The notes beneath the pieces are model-generated. The model saw only the letters and a list, made by a program, of their open reading frames with translations, did not search any database and had not been told where the DNA came from. 64,000 nt of DNA from Sphingobacterium tabacisoli. Its GTDB lineage: Bacteria > Bacteroidota > Bacteroidia > Sphingobacteriales > Sphingobacteriaceae. Shown here in pieces: positions 35,092 through 44,324 of this stretch. Position 1 is the stretch's first letter; every line of letters starts with the position of its first letter. The position numbers were made by a program, and so were the translations under genes. The stretch lies in the NCBI RefSeq assembly GCF_017908035.1, contig NZ_JAEQMU010000001.1, positions 744,001 through 808,000 on the forward strand. The letters are read 5' to 3'.

Positions 35092-38000
35092 ATGAAGAAT
35101 TTTAATGGGGCAGGGAAGGGTATGCTTTTTCCAGAACGATATGTTCAAGCCTTATATCAAATAATCTTCTCGCTCAAGCCGCGAGAGGCTCATACTTTCT
35201 TTCTTGATAAAGAAAGTATGCAAAGAAATCAAGGCGTTGAATGCTCGCCTAAATTTAGAACCAGTCGTCTAAATCTCAAAACCGGAACGAAGTGGAGCTC
35301 AGCGCAGCTAAACTCTCCCGATAAATCGGGATCAGACAGTTTGAGATTTTATACGTCGCCTGATTCGAAATTCTTAACGGCTGTGCATCCAAAGGCCGTA
35401 CCGGTCAAAAGATTTAAGCCTACGGCTTTATTAATGATTTTCTGTGTGTTGTTTAGTTCGCTTGTGTTTACACAGGCGGTGGCTCAAGGTTCCCGAGGTC
35501 AACTCGGGACCAAAGGCCTAAACCAGATGGTGCTAGGAGGTGTGGTTTCATCTGTTGAAGATGGAAAGCCGATAGAAGGGGCTTCGGTTTCCGTGGATAA
35601 GAAGCATACGCGCACGGATAAGGAGGGGAGGTTTACCATCAGCGTAGATAAGCCTACAGGATTACTAACTATAAAACATATCGGATACAAGGAGCAACGG
35701 GTTGCCTATGAGAATACGTCTACTACATTAAATATCGCACTACAGGCCAATGAAAAACAGATCGAAGAAGTCGAAGTGGTATCTACCGGATACCAGAAGA
35801 TACCTAAAGAAAGAGCTACGGGATCATTTACTCATATAAATAGTGAGATGGTTAATCGTAGTACTGGATTAAATATCTTGGACAGATTGACCGCTGTAAC
35901 GAGTGGGCTTAACAGCACACCGGGATTCGAGGGGAAGGATGATATCAAGGTACATGGTATATCGACTATTTTTGCGAGTACAGCGCCACTTATCGTATTG
36001 AATGGATTTCCTTACGAAGGTAGGATAGAGCAGATAAATCCTGCCGATGTCGAAGATATCTATATTCTCAAAGATGCAGCTGCATCGTCGATCTGGGGGA
36101 GTCGGTCGGGCAACGGGGTTATCGTGATCACCACCAAAAGTGGAAAGCATAACCAGAAAGCAACGGTAGAATTGACGAGTTCGCTGTCTGTTAGGTCCAA
36201 GCCAGACTTGTTCTATATCCCGCAGCTCTCTGCTTCGGAGTTCATTTCTTTGGAAGAATTTCTTTTCTCACGAGGATTTTACAATGCACAGATCAATATT
36301 CCCTATAGAGGAATATCAGATGCCGTCCAGATCTTCAACGATACGAGACTCAAAAAGATTACGCCTGCTGATTCCGCGGATCAGATTAATAGATTAATAC
36401 ATAATGATGTCCGAGATGATCTGAACCGATATGTGCACCGTAACCCTTTTCATCAGCAATATGCGTTAAATGTGAGGGGTGGGGGCGCATCCCATCGCTA
36501 CTACGTATCGGGGGGCTTTGACAGGAGCTCTGGCCCCAAGAGAGTAGACTCGTACAGGAGATTTTCTTTCAATGCAAATAATACATTCTCCGTATTGGAC
36601 GATAGGTTGGAGTTCATTGCTGATGTAGCTTATAGTGGTGGTGATAACAGCGTAAACAGTCATCCTTATACACCACGTACACCATATGAACTCTTGGCCG
36701 ATGAGAATAATATGTCTCTTGCGGTGACCGGCAGAAATACATTCCGCAAATCCTACGCAGATACAGTTGGCTTGGGCAAGTTGTTGGACTGGCAGTACCG
36801 ACCGCTGGACGAGCTGTCGGTCGCAAATAGTAGTTCAAAACTTGGGCAGTACAGGCTCAGGGCTGGAGTAAATCTGAAGATTGTCGACGGGCTTTCGCTA
36901 TCAGCAGACTATCAGTATTCGCAGGAAAATACAGACCTGAGGTCGCTCGCGACTAAAGACAGCTATACCGCTAGGAATCTGATCAATCAATATACGCAGG
37001 TAACCACTACCGGTATCGTTCGGATTATCCCGGTCGCCGATATTCTTAATACCAGCGATACCCGGATGAACACTGCGATATTCAGGCCACAGATCAACTT
37101 CAACAAACAGATAGGTGATACGCATATGATCAGTGCCATACTCGGGTATGAGGGAAGTGATAGCCGTACGACAAACAATTCTCAGGTATTTTATGGATAC
37201 GATGCGGATACGCGGACGAACGTGAATAATACCATCGATCCGCAGCGTAACTATCCTTATTATCATGACAGATTATTCGGGACGATTTCTACCGCACCTA
37301 CAGAAAGGGAATATATTCATATTAACCAATCTTTCTATACCAACGTAGGGTATACATTTAAGGGTATATACACCGTGTCAGGGAGTGCGCGTAGAGATGA
37401 ATCGAACATCTTTGGTGTCAAAACAAACCAAAAAGGTGTGCCGCTCTGGTCCGCAGGTCTGGCATGGGACATCTACAAGGAAGGCTTGTTTAAATATAAG
37501 ACCCTTTCTTCGTTAAAGATCCGTGGCACCTACGGTTACAACGGAAATGTAGACCGTTCGGTATCGGCATTGATGACGGCGTCGTATTCGGATGGGTTGA
37601 ATCTGTTTGGAAATCCTACAGGGATAGTATTTAATCCGCCAAATCCTTCGCTTCGATGGGAAAAAGTGAAAACCGGAAATATAGGGGTTGACTTCGGTGT
37701 TTGGAACCAGGCAATCACAGGAAGCATAGATGTCTATAGAAAGAAATCTGTCGATCTCATTTCGAACAATCCTATCGCACAGCAGTCCGGAATTTCCGAA
37801 TTCAAAGGAAACGGTGCCAACCTGCTAACGCAGGGATTGGATCTGGTGCTTAATAGCTATTGTCCTATAGGCAACATCGGACTGAAGACAACATTGCTGT
37901 TCAATTATAACACCAATAAAGTAACCCGTTATCTGGTTAAGCAAAGTTCAAATTTCTCTGTAATCAACAATGGAGCAAATCCTTTGGAAGGTTATCCTTT

Positions 38001-38640
38001 GGAAGCGGTATTCAGTTTTCCTTCGGTGACGTTGGATGGTCAGGGAGCAGCGCAGGGGATACTGGACGGTATGCCGACAAAGGACTATACCGCTATAGTC
38101 ATGCAGTTTGCACCTGAGCAGTTAACGTATCATGGAACCCGTTCGCCTAAATATTTTGGCAGTCTCATCACGGCTGTGAATTATAAGAACGTTGAACTTT
38201 CATGCAACATAAGCTATAAACTCGGGCACTATTTTAGACGAAGCGATGTGTTTTCGGGTAGCAACTATGGAACAGCCGCAAATACTGTCTATACACTTTC
38301 TGGTTTTGAGGAGCGGTGGCAGAAGCCCGGTGATGAGGCGCGCACGCGGATTCCCGCGCTTGTTTATCCGCAGAATGCTCTTCAGGATCTTTTCTTTGGT
38401 TACTCGGATTATTTAGTTGAAAAAGCAAGCCATATTCGGTTACAGGATGTCAGATGTTCCTATACATTACCGATTTCGAAGACTTCGCGAGTAGGTCTGC
38501 ACCATCTACAGGTATTTGCATATGCGAGGAATCTGGGGATAGTCTGGAAAGCGAGTAATCAACATATCGACCCGGATTATGGCTCGTCCATCATTCCGCA
38601 GCCGCTCGTTGTTTCCTTTGGTATCAATGCTAAGATTTAA
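35092..38640 (+). CDS. SusC/RagA family TonB-linked outer membrane protein
   Basis: A 1182-residue SusC-type transporter. After an unusually long N-terminus (about 105 residues) comes a hydrophobic signal-like segment (about 107-127) ending Ala-Val-Ala-Gln. A carboxypeptidase-D-regulatory-like domain (about 142-215) follows, then a plug containing Asn-Gly-Phe-Pro-Tyr-Glu-Gly and Ala-Ala-Ala-Ser-Ser-Ile-Trp-Gly near 303-340, then the beta-barrel. With the SusD lipoprotein it imports an oligomeric nutrient using TonB energy. The first 100 residues are largely encoded by palindromic repeat DNA, so a start near the signal segment is possible. The SusD gene follows immediately. Confidence 0.9.
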   Translation: MKNFNGAGKGMLFPERYVQALYQIIFSLKPREAHTFFLDKESMQRNQGVECSPKFRTSRLNLKTGTKWSSAQLNSPDKSGSDSLRFYTSPDSKFLTAVHPKAVPVKRFKPTALLMIFCVLFSSLVFTQAVAQGSRGQLGTKGLNQMVLGGVVSSVEDGKPIEGASVSVDKKHTRTDKEGRFTISVDKPTGLLTIKHIGYKEQRVAYENTSTTLNIALQANEKQIEEVEVVSTGYQKIPKERATGSFTHINSEMVNRSTGLNILDRLTAVTSGLNSTPGFEGKDDIKVHGISTIFASTAPLIVLNGFPYEGRIEQINPADVEDIYILKDAAASSIWGSRSGNGVIVITTKSGKHNQKATVELTSSLSVRSKPDLFYIPQLSASEFISLEEFLFSRGFYNAQINIPYRGISDAVQIFNDTRLKKITPADSADQINRLIHNDVRDDLNRYVHRNPFHQQYALNVRGGGASHRYYVSGGFDRSSGPKRVDSYRRFSFNANNTFSVLDDRLEFIADVAYSGGDNSVNSHPYTPRTPYELLADENNMSLAVTGRNTFRKSYADTVGLGKLLDWQYRPLDELSVANSSSKLGQYRLRAGVNLKIVDGLSLSADYQYSQENTDLRSLATKDSYTARNLINQYTQVTTTGIVRIIPVADILNTSDTRMNTAIFRPQINFNKQIGDTHMISAILGYEGSDSRTTNNSQVFYGYDADTRTNVNNTIDPQRNYPYYHDRLFGTISTAPTEREYIHINQSFYTNVGYTFKGIYTVSGSARRDESNIFGVKTNQKGVPLWSAGLAWDIYKEGLFKYKTLSSLKIRGTYGYNGNVDRSVSALMTASYSDGLNLFGNPTGIVFNPPNPSLRWEKVKTGNIGVDFGVWNQAITGSIDVYRKKSVDLISNNPIAQQSGISEFKGNGANLLTQGLDLVLNSYCPIGNIGLKTTLLFNYNTNKVTRYLVKQSSNFSVINNGANPLEGYPLEAVFSFPSVTLDGQGAAQGILDGMPTKDYTAIVMQFAPEQLTYHGTRSPKYFGSLITAVNYKNVELSCNISYKLGHYFRRSDVFSGSNYGTAANTVYTLSGFEERWQKPGDEARTRIPALVYPQNALQDLFFGYSDYLVEKASHIRLQDVRCSYTLPISKTSRVGLHHLQVFAYARNLGIVWKASNQHIDPDYGSSIIPQPLVVSFGINAKI
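35191..35349. repeat. palindromic repeat cluster inside the SusC N-terminus
   Basis: This stretch holds a perfect 12-bp stem hairpin (35191-35220), an outer inverted repeat (aaatctcaaa at 35271-35280 with its complement at 35340-35349) and an inner palindrome tcccgat/atcggga (35316-35331). A further hairpin, tcccgag/ctcggga, lies at 35491-35509. Such palindromes are typical of repeated extragenic elements in Bacteroidota. Confidence 0.8.
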
Positions 38641-38652
38641 ATGTTATACGAT

Positions 38653-40044
38653 ATGAAGACTTTTTTTATACAATGTATCTTATTAGTAGTTCTCCTGCAG
38701 GGGTGCGGAGATAAACTAAACCTAAAGCCCGATAGTAGAATCGTCCTTCCGAAGTCTTATAAAGATATGGAGCGGATTTTGGACAATACAGATTATCTTA
38801 ATTTTTCACCCGATCTGCCCCAGATTTCGGCCGATGAATATTTTATTCCCTCGAAGGTACACTGGGAATCGTTGCGTTCGGTCACTGCACGTAATGCCTC
38901 GATATGGGCTGTCGATACATATAGCGGTGATCGGGCTATAAACGATTGGAGTTTTCCATATAAAGCAATCTATTTCGCAAATAATGTACTTCGGCTATTA
39001 GAAAACAATGACCATGTCACAGAGACAGAACTTAGAGAATTACGGGGCTGGGCGCTCTTTGTGAGGGCATATAATTTTTATTCGCTGGTCAGTACATTTT
39101 CAAAGGCTTATGATCCAGCGACCTCGGCAGACGACCTGGGGATACCGTTGAAGCTCAGTAGTGATATCGACGAAATTGTCCCAAGGAGTTCGGTAGCAAA
39201 GTCCTATGAGCAGATCATAGCAGATGCACTTGAATCGAGTGAATTATTACCAAAGCACATCGTAGAAGGCAAGAAAAACCGTCCATCTGGCGTGGCGGCT
39301 TATGCTTTGCTGGCGCGTGTCTATTTAAGTATGCGCGACTATGAAAAGGCCGATTATTATGCGGACAAGGCGCTGTCAATCTATGATAAACTGATCGACT
39401 TCAATACGCTCAACAAGACCTCCAGTACACCGTTCACCTATAATGCCGAAGAAACAATTTATTATTCACGGATTATAAACCTATACTCCGAACTTACTTC
39501 CGCGAGACCAGTGCTTACTTATGGGATAGATCCAGGTTTATTACAGCTCTACGACCCATCGGATCTACGTCTTCAGATTTATTTTTCGAAGAATACGGAA
39601 GGGAATTTTAACATCAAGCGTATCAATACATTGAGCACTTTTCCATTTGCTGGTCTGGCTACAGACGAACTGTATCTGATCAGGGCAGAGTGTTTGGCCA
39701 GGGGAGGAGAACTGGGACAGGCCATGTACTATTACAATAGGCTCCTGTTAACACGTTGGGATCCGAATGCGACAGGGGTATATGTTCCCTACATAGATAA
39801 GTCTGCAACAACTGTCGAAGAAGCCGTGGACATGATATTGACGGAAAGGCGAAGAGCCTTGGTGTTCAGGGGAATTCGATGGACAGATCTCAAACGGCTA
39901 AACCTAGAAGATCGAAAGATTAGGCTGAGCAGGCAGATCGATGAAGAGGTATATTATCTGGAACCTAACAGTTCACGGTATGTACTGCCTATACCCGAAG
40001 AGGAGATTTCAAAAAGTGGTATCCAACAAAATATAAGAGAATGA
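38653..40044 (+). CDS. SusD/RagB family nutrient-binding lipoprotein
   Basis: A surface lipoprotein of about 463 residues. A start at 38653 gives Met-Lys-Thr-Phe-Phe and a lipobox Leu-Gln-Gly-Cys within 20 residues. An ATG at 38641 would add four residues. The helical TPR-like SusD fold is visible, including Ala-Leu-Leu-Ala-Arg-Val-Tyr-Leu-Ser near 222 and the C-terminal Glu-Arg-Arg-Arg-Ala-Leu-Val-Phe-Arg-Gly-Ile-Arg-Trp-Thr-Asp-Leu-Lys-Arg signature near 408-425. It caps the SusC pore and binds the substrate. Its stop overlaps the TlpA-family start. No glycoside hydrolase lies nearby, so the substrate need not be a glycan. Confidence 0.92.
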   Translation: MKTFFIQCILLVVLLQGCGDKLNLKPDSRIVLPKSYKDMERILDNTDYLNFSPDLPQISADEYFIPSKVHWESLRSVTARNASIWAVDTYSGDRAINDWSFPYKAIYFANNVLRLLENNDHVTETELRELRGWALFVRAYNFYSLVSTFSKAYDPATSADDLGIPLKLSSDIDEIVPRSSVAKSYEQIIADALESSELLPKHIVEGKKNRPSGVAAYALLARVYLSMRDYEKADYYADKALSIYDKLIDFNTLNKTSSTPFTYNAEETIYYSRIINLYSELTSARPVLTYGIDPGLLQLYDPSDLRLQIYFSKNTEGNFNIKRINTLSTFPFAGLATDELYLIRAECLARGGELGQAMYYYNRLLLTRWDPNATGVYVPYIDKSATTVEEAVDMILTERRRALVFRGIRWTDLKRLNLEDRKIRLSRQIDEEVYYLEPNSSRYVLPIPEEEISKSGIQQNIRE

Positions 40045-41624
40045 AAAAGTTAGTTATAAAATTGCTTCGACTTGCTATGCTGATACTTGTTGGAGTGCCA
40101 CCTGTTGGCGCTGCACAAACAAATGGTGAGGTCGTTATTCAGGGAAGTATCGACACGACTCTGGTTAGAGAAAAAAAAATAAAAAGTATAGGCGTTAAGA
40201 TTCATGACCTCAATAAATCGATCAATGGGAATGAAGAATTGGTATGGTCAACAATATCATCCGACGGTACATTTAAATTAAGTTTTAACAATACAGAGGA
40301 ACTGTCCTATGTATCTTTTCAGGTTGAAATAGATGGATTAACAAATCGATCTTATACGCATTTGACCTATTTATACCAAACGGATGCTCTTGGATATAAA
40401 TATTTGTTAAAGCCGAACGATACCTGCCAAGTACAGATCCTACGTAATGGTTTACCCAGGTTTTATAATAAAAATGCGGCAATGCTGAATTTACAATCGG
40501 CGCTTTACACATTCCCCTCTTTTAGGGAAAGTATCGATCTGCAGATAGCAACACTCCGAAAGCAAGGGAAAATAGAGGAGATATGGAAGCTGTTTGAAGA
40601 TCTGATACAAGATGAGCTATCCGTGAAGAAATCGATACTGGATGCTTTTAAAGATCAGCTGGAACCCGAAATCTACGAACGGATATATCTTGATATGATA
40701 GGGAAGACACAATATGATTTTATTAGGGGAAATATAATTCCATGGTTTATTGCTACACCAAGTAGAAGAACGGTCTTCTTGGATCATTACGATCATTTTA
40801 TGTCCAGATTAGCTTTCTCGACCGAAAACATTAAGCCTTTATCTATCGTCAAATCGGCGTATTATACTGATTTCCTGTTGATAAAAGAACAAATCGAATA
40901 TGTCAGAAAAGCCAATACGATATCCTATCGCGGAGATTCTTTTATACCTATCATGAACGCAATAGTAGCCCATTATGATGGAATAGTAAAAGAACAGCTA
41001 CTGGTCAAATCTTGCGTGAAGCTAAGAAAGTTTTTTCCGGTTGAAATGTATACTGTCAAAGATCAGGTATTGGAGCATTTGTCAAGCTCTCTATATTGGA
41101 CTGAAATGGATCAATTTTTCAAAAGACAGTATGGCAAAGCGTTCAACTTTTCGTTATCAGATGCAAGCGGACGCATTTACCACTTGGCAGATTTCAAAGA
41201 CAAGGTCATTATCATGGATTTCTGGTTTACGGGCTGTAGTCATTGCAAGGTGCTGAAATCAAATATGGATCCCATCATAGATAGTCTGAAAGCAAACGAT
41301 GATCTATTGATCGTTTCGGTTGGTCTAGATAAAAAGAGGGATGTGTGGCTTAAAAGTCTAAAGGAGGGGGAATACACGCACGAAAATGGTCTAGATCTGT
41401 TTGCGGATGGTTTAGGCTTTGATCATCCCTTACCAAAATACTATGGCTTTATCGGGGCGCCTGTACTGCTTGTCATAGACAAAAGCGGAACCGTAGTTCC
41501 ACTTAAACAACCTAGGATTACAGCTGATGTAATTGATGGAAAGAAGGAAGCGGCTGTTATTCTTGAGCATCCCTTGGCGCAGGAGTTTATACGTGTGATC
41601 AGCAATCTCCTTGGTCAGAAATAG
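40041..41624 (+). CDS. TlpA-family thioredoxin-like protein
   Basis: A 527-residue exported protein: signal peptide (about 1-27), a beta-rich N-terminal domain of DUF4369-like character (about 30-130), a helical middle, and a C-terminal thioredoxin fold from about 370. The redox motif Cys-Ser-His-Cys lies at residues 399-402 after Asp-Phe-Trp-Phe-Thr-Gly, with a cis-Pro region Ile-Gly-Ala-Pro-Val-Leu-Leu-Val-Ile-Asp later. Such proteins are often third genes of SusCD operons in this group and may reduce or isomerise disulfides of surface proteins or peptides. Its start overlaps the SusD stop by four bases. Confidence 0.88.
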   Translation: MKKLVIKLLRLAMLILVGVPPVGAAQTNGEVVIQGSIDTTLVREKKIKSIGVKIHDLNKSINGNEELVWSTISSDGTFKLSFNNTEELSYVSFQVEIDGLTNRSYTHLTYLYQTDALGYKYLLKPNDTCQVQILRNGLPRFYNKNAAMLNLQSALYTFPSFRESIDLQIATLRKQGKIEEIWKLFEDLIQDELSVKKSILDAFKDQLEPEIYERIYLDMIGKTQYDFIRGNIIPWFIATPSRRTVFLDHYDHFMSRLAFSTENIKPLSIVKSAYYTDFLLIKEQIEYVRKANTISYRGDSFIPIMNAIVAHYDGIVKEQLLVKSCVKLRKFFPVEMYTVKDQVLEHLSSSLYWTEMDQFFKRQYGKAFNFSLSDASGRIYHLADFKDKVIIMDFWFTGCSHCKVLKSNMDPIIDSLKANDDLLIVSVGLDKKRDVWLKSLKEGEYTHENGLDLFADGLGFDHPLPKYYGFIGAPVLLVIDKSGTVVPLKQPRITADVIDGKKEAAVILEHPLAQEFIRVISNLLGQK

Positions 41625-41631
41625 CTAGGTA

Positions 41632-41666
41632 AAAAAGGCGAGCAATATGCTCGCCTTTGGTTTTTA
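41632..41666. terminator. bidirectional rho-independent terminator
   Basis: A 10-bp stem (aaaggcgagc with its exact complement) and a 5-base loop is flanked by an A-run on the left and a T-run on the right. It separates the SusCD-TlpA operon from the convergent DUF6520 gene. Confidence 0.85.
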
Positions 41667-42026
41667 ATAGAGATTAAATGCGTCGTTTGGGTTTTCTGAC
41701 TTCACACCACCAGCCTCTGAAGGGACGGTGTTCTGAGGGTTTCCCGCTCCTCTGTAAACAAATGAAGTGTGAGTGTCTGCATCTATGGGCATGTTAAGCT
41801 CGATAGAACATGGATATGGATCAGGCTCTGCACATTCATCCCCTAGTGCAGGCGGTATAGGCGTATATACACCATTGCCCATATTGTAATATTTATCGGT
41901 AGTTGCTACCTTATCCTCGATCTTAGCTGTGAAAGCATAGGATAGTGTTGCAATTCCTACCAATACTGTTAATAGAAGGGCACTCGCCCAAGCACTGTTT
42001 TTTTTGATGAAAGATATTGCTCTCAT
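41664..42026 (-). CDS. DUF6520 family exported protein
   Basis: About 120 residues from the preferred start at 42026 (Met-Arg-Ala-Ile-Ser-Phe). An in-frame ATG at 42065 would add 13. A Lys-Lys N-terminus and one hydrophobic segment ending Tyr-Ala-Phe-Thr-Ala-Lys form a signal peptide. The mature part is short, with two Cys in an Asp-Glu-Cys-Ala-Glu-Pro and Tyr-Pro-Cys context, as in DUF6520. Function unknown. These small proteins are common near TlpA and SusCD genes in Sphingobacteriaceae. It is convergent with the TlpA gene. Confidence 0.75.
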   Translation of the reverse strand: MRAISFIKKNSAWASALLLTVLVGIATLSYAFTAKIEDKVATTDKYYNMGNGVYTPIPPALGDECAEPDPYPCSIELNMPIDADTHTSFVYRGAGNPQNTVPSEAGGVKSENPNDAFNLY

Positions 42027-42273
42027 AGTCTGGTCTTTTTTATAATAGCAAAAAAAGGTTGCCACAAAAAACTCTAAATTCTTTACTGTCGACCATCACT
42101 GTGCTTTTACGAGGTGTGGCGATCTTGTTACTACCTCGGGATACTCTTGGTGAAAAGTTTTACGCAGGTATCCACTACGTATCATAATTTAAAATCCAGA
42201 CCGGCCTGCCCGGGAATACACTGAATTTTCGTTTGATGTTTTCTATTTTCATATCTTTTTATATTTATTTATT

Positions 42274-42612
42274 CTATTCCGCATGATATACTTCCATGTT
42301 GTAGTACGTGTTTTCGTGGATGCTATCGTTTCGCTGTTTTTCCTCTTCGACGCTATAGGCCTCAAAGCTGTAAACACGATTGGTATAATAAGGGTCTCGA
42401 TCTGTTTCTTGACCGTTATCTTTGCAGGTTGCCTCGAACTTCATAAGTACTGTACCCTTATCGACGTCTACAATTTGGATGGTACAGCCATAGGATTTAT
42501 GGCGGTTGAAATAACCAAATAACAGGATCATGGCCAGCATGGCTACAAATAGTACAGTCAGTAGTATCCTTATCTTTATGTCTTGTTTAATGATCATAAC
42601 CCTTTTGTTCAA
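42274..42612 (-). CDS. small single-pass membrane protein
   Basis: A 112-residue protein with one N-terminal transmembrane span (about 14-33) preceded by basic residues, and an exported Cys-, Tyr- and Asp-rich domain of about 75 residues. The internal Met at residue 6 is an alternative start. I recognise no family. It lies upstream of the DUF6520 gene on the same strand, with a 247-bp gap, and downstream of the AraC gene. Confidence 0.55.
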   Translation of the reverse strand: MNKRVMIIKQDIKIRILLTVLFVAMLAMILLFGYFNRHKSYGCTIQIVDVDKGTVLMKFEATCKDNGQETDRDPYYTNRVYSFEAYSVEEEKQRNDSIHENTYYNMEVYHAE

Positions 42613-42721
42613 TTACGTACAGCGACCTTCGCTGTATTGATAAATCAAAGTTAGTTACGATAGCTAGGAGGTTGGTTGTAATAATTTCCCCCTTCGTTTG
42701 TAAAAATCGGGCAACACTTGT

Positions 42722-43693
42722 TTATTGCTGATATTGACTGGGCGCTACGCCGTACTTATTCTTAAAGGCATTGCTAAAGGCAGGTATATCGTGGTAGTAC
42801 AAGATGAAGGTGACTTCTTTTACGCTTATGCCGCTTTTCAGCAGGAGGACAGACTCTTCTAGCCGTCTATCACTGATGTGCTGCGATAGGTTCTTGTCGT
42901 GTAGCTTTTTATGGGCTTTATGCAGGTGCTTTGGACGGATCTTATACGCAGTGCATAATTCTCGGATACTGGGTATCACCTTGTTGTTTGCTAAGCAGTG
43001 CTCGATATGCTGTCTTACGGCTTCTATTTTTTGTTTTAGAGGATGGACTGGCGCCCGATCGGGATTCTCCTCTTGTTGGTGTAGGCTCTGCAAGCGGCCC
43101 ACGGCCGCATAGATATTGGTATCCTGCTGGATGCCGGCTATCTGGGGATGCTCGAGTATGTAATAAAGTTCGGTGCGCATATCGGCGGTGATGGGGGCAG
43201 GTGCGCTGCGGTATAGTTGGTTCGGTAATAAGATCTGGGGGAGGTCTTGCAGCTCGACAGCTGCTGGTTCCCTGTGTTTGTCCAGCCAGTCGGTCACGAT
43301 AGTGTAGCCTACGATCACATGGCGCCCGATGGGTACATAGCTCAATAAGTCGCCACAAGCGGCATAGATCTGATGCTGATAGCCTTCGGTCAGGAGGAGA
43401 CTATGATCCATTACCTCGCTAATGCCGTAGCCGCCCTGTAATATATACTGCCAGTGTATATCGGGATGCTGTATCGATACGGGTAGGTATAGGGGCTCCT
43501 TGGCTTCGATCTCGATGCAATAGGGCAGGATGTACTTGCTCTTGTACCATTGTATACAGCACCAGCTGTCGTCAATGTACCAGCTCTTGCACTCGCCATA
43601 GGCCATAGGATAGCTGCTACCGCGTGGTAGTTCCCGGCTCTCGCGGGCATGGGGATAGTAGCGCTGAGGCTGTATCAAAAGGCTTCGTATCAT
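42722..43693 (-). CDS. AraC-family transcriptional regulator
   Basis: A 323-residue protein. A poorly conserved N-terminal sensor region (1-210) is followed by a two-helix-turn-helix AraC domain at about 225-322, including Ile-Arg-Glu-Leu-Cys-Thr-Ala-Tyr-Lys-Ile, Leu-His-Asp-Lys-Asn-Leu-Ser and the family signature end Phe-Ser-Asn-Ala-Phe-Lys-Asn-Lys-Tyr-Gly-Val-Ala-Pro-Ser-Gln-Tyr. The ligand and targets are unknown. Its neighbours are small hypothetical genes. Base composition is richer in GC than the island. Confidence 0.85.
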   Translation of the reverse strand: MIRSLLIQPQRYYPHARESRELPRGSSYPMAYGECKSWYIDDSWCCIQWYKSKYILPYCIEIEAKEPLYLPVSIQHPDIHWQYILQGGYGISEVMDHSLLLTEGYQHQIYAACGDLLSYVPIGRHVIVGYTIVTDWLDKHREPAAVELQDLPQILLPNQLYRSAPAPITADMRTELYYILEHPQIAGIQQDTNIYAAVGRLQSLHQQEENPDRAPVHPLKQKIEAVRQHIEHCLANNKVIPSIRELCTAYKIRPKHLHKAHKKLHDKNLSQHISDRRLEESVLLLKSGISVKEVTFILYYHDIPAFSNAFKNKYGVAPSQYQQ

Positions 43694-43785
43694 GTGCTTG
43701 AAAGGCTTCTGGTCATACCTACAAAACCTACGGCAGCGCCCATGCTGCTAAGCGCTACCACAGGTTTTACAGCAGATCATCACAT

Positions 43786-44175
43786 TTATCGATACGTGAT
43801 CAGGATCTGTAATCCCTGATCTTCGTGGATTTCGGCCGCGCCCAAGCTGTACGACTGACGTGTGGAGCCAAAGATGATGACATCCTTGTCACGGAGTTCT
43901 TCCGGTGCTCTCTTTTCGTTGTTCGTCTTGGAAAAGGCTATAGTCCGTCCGGCACTCAGTTCACCAGCGATAGCATCAGCGAGAGTTGCTTTAAAAAAAG
44001 GCTTCATGTTGGCAATCTGTGCACGCTGGCTGGCGCTGAGCTCAAAACGCTCGTCCATCCACTGGTCGAAGTTGGTTTCCAATAGTAGCATAGATCCGGC
44101 AAGGTCTGCTGGACTTTGAGCTAATTCATGCGCCTGTACGAAAGCACTTCCTGATGCATTTAATGGTTGTTTCAT
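43786..44175 (-). CDS. hypothetical 129-aa protein
   Basis: A soluble 129-residue protein without a recognised family. It is mainly helical in the first 90 residues (Gln-Trp-Met-Asp-Glu-Arg-Phe-Glu-Leu-Ser-Ala-Ser-Gln-Arg) with two beta-strands at the end. No signal peptide is visible. It lies upstream of the AraC gene on the same strand, separated by 92 bases, and is divergent from the membrane protein at 44325. The coding call rests on frame length and the absence of an alternative frame. Confidence 0.6.
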   Translation of the reverse strand: MKQPLNASGSAFVQAHELAQSPADLAGSMLLLETNFDQWMDERFELSASQRAQIANMKPFFKATLADAIAGELSAGRTIAFSKTNNEKRAPEELRDKDVIIFGSTRQSYSLGAAEIHEDQGLQILITYR

Positions 44176-44324
44176 GGTTTTAATAATTTAAGTGAACTGT
44201 AAAATAAAAACATTATGGGATAGAAAATGAAGAAAAACGGCTGATTTGATGCCGATTTACCAAATTGTGGAGAACTCGGGGATTTGGTTGATGCGGCGGT
44301 ATTTATTGATAATTAATCGATTAT

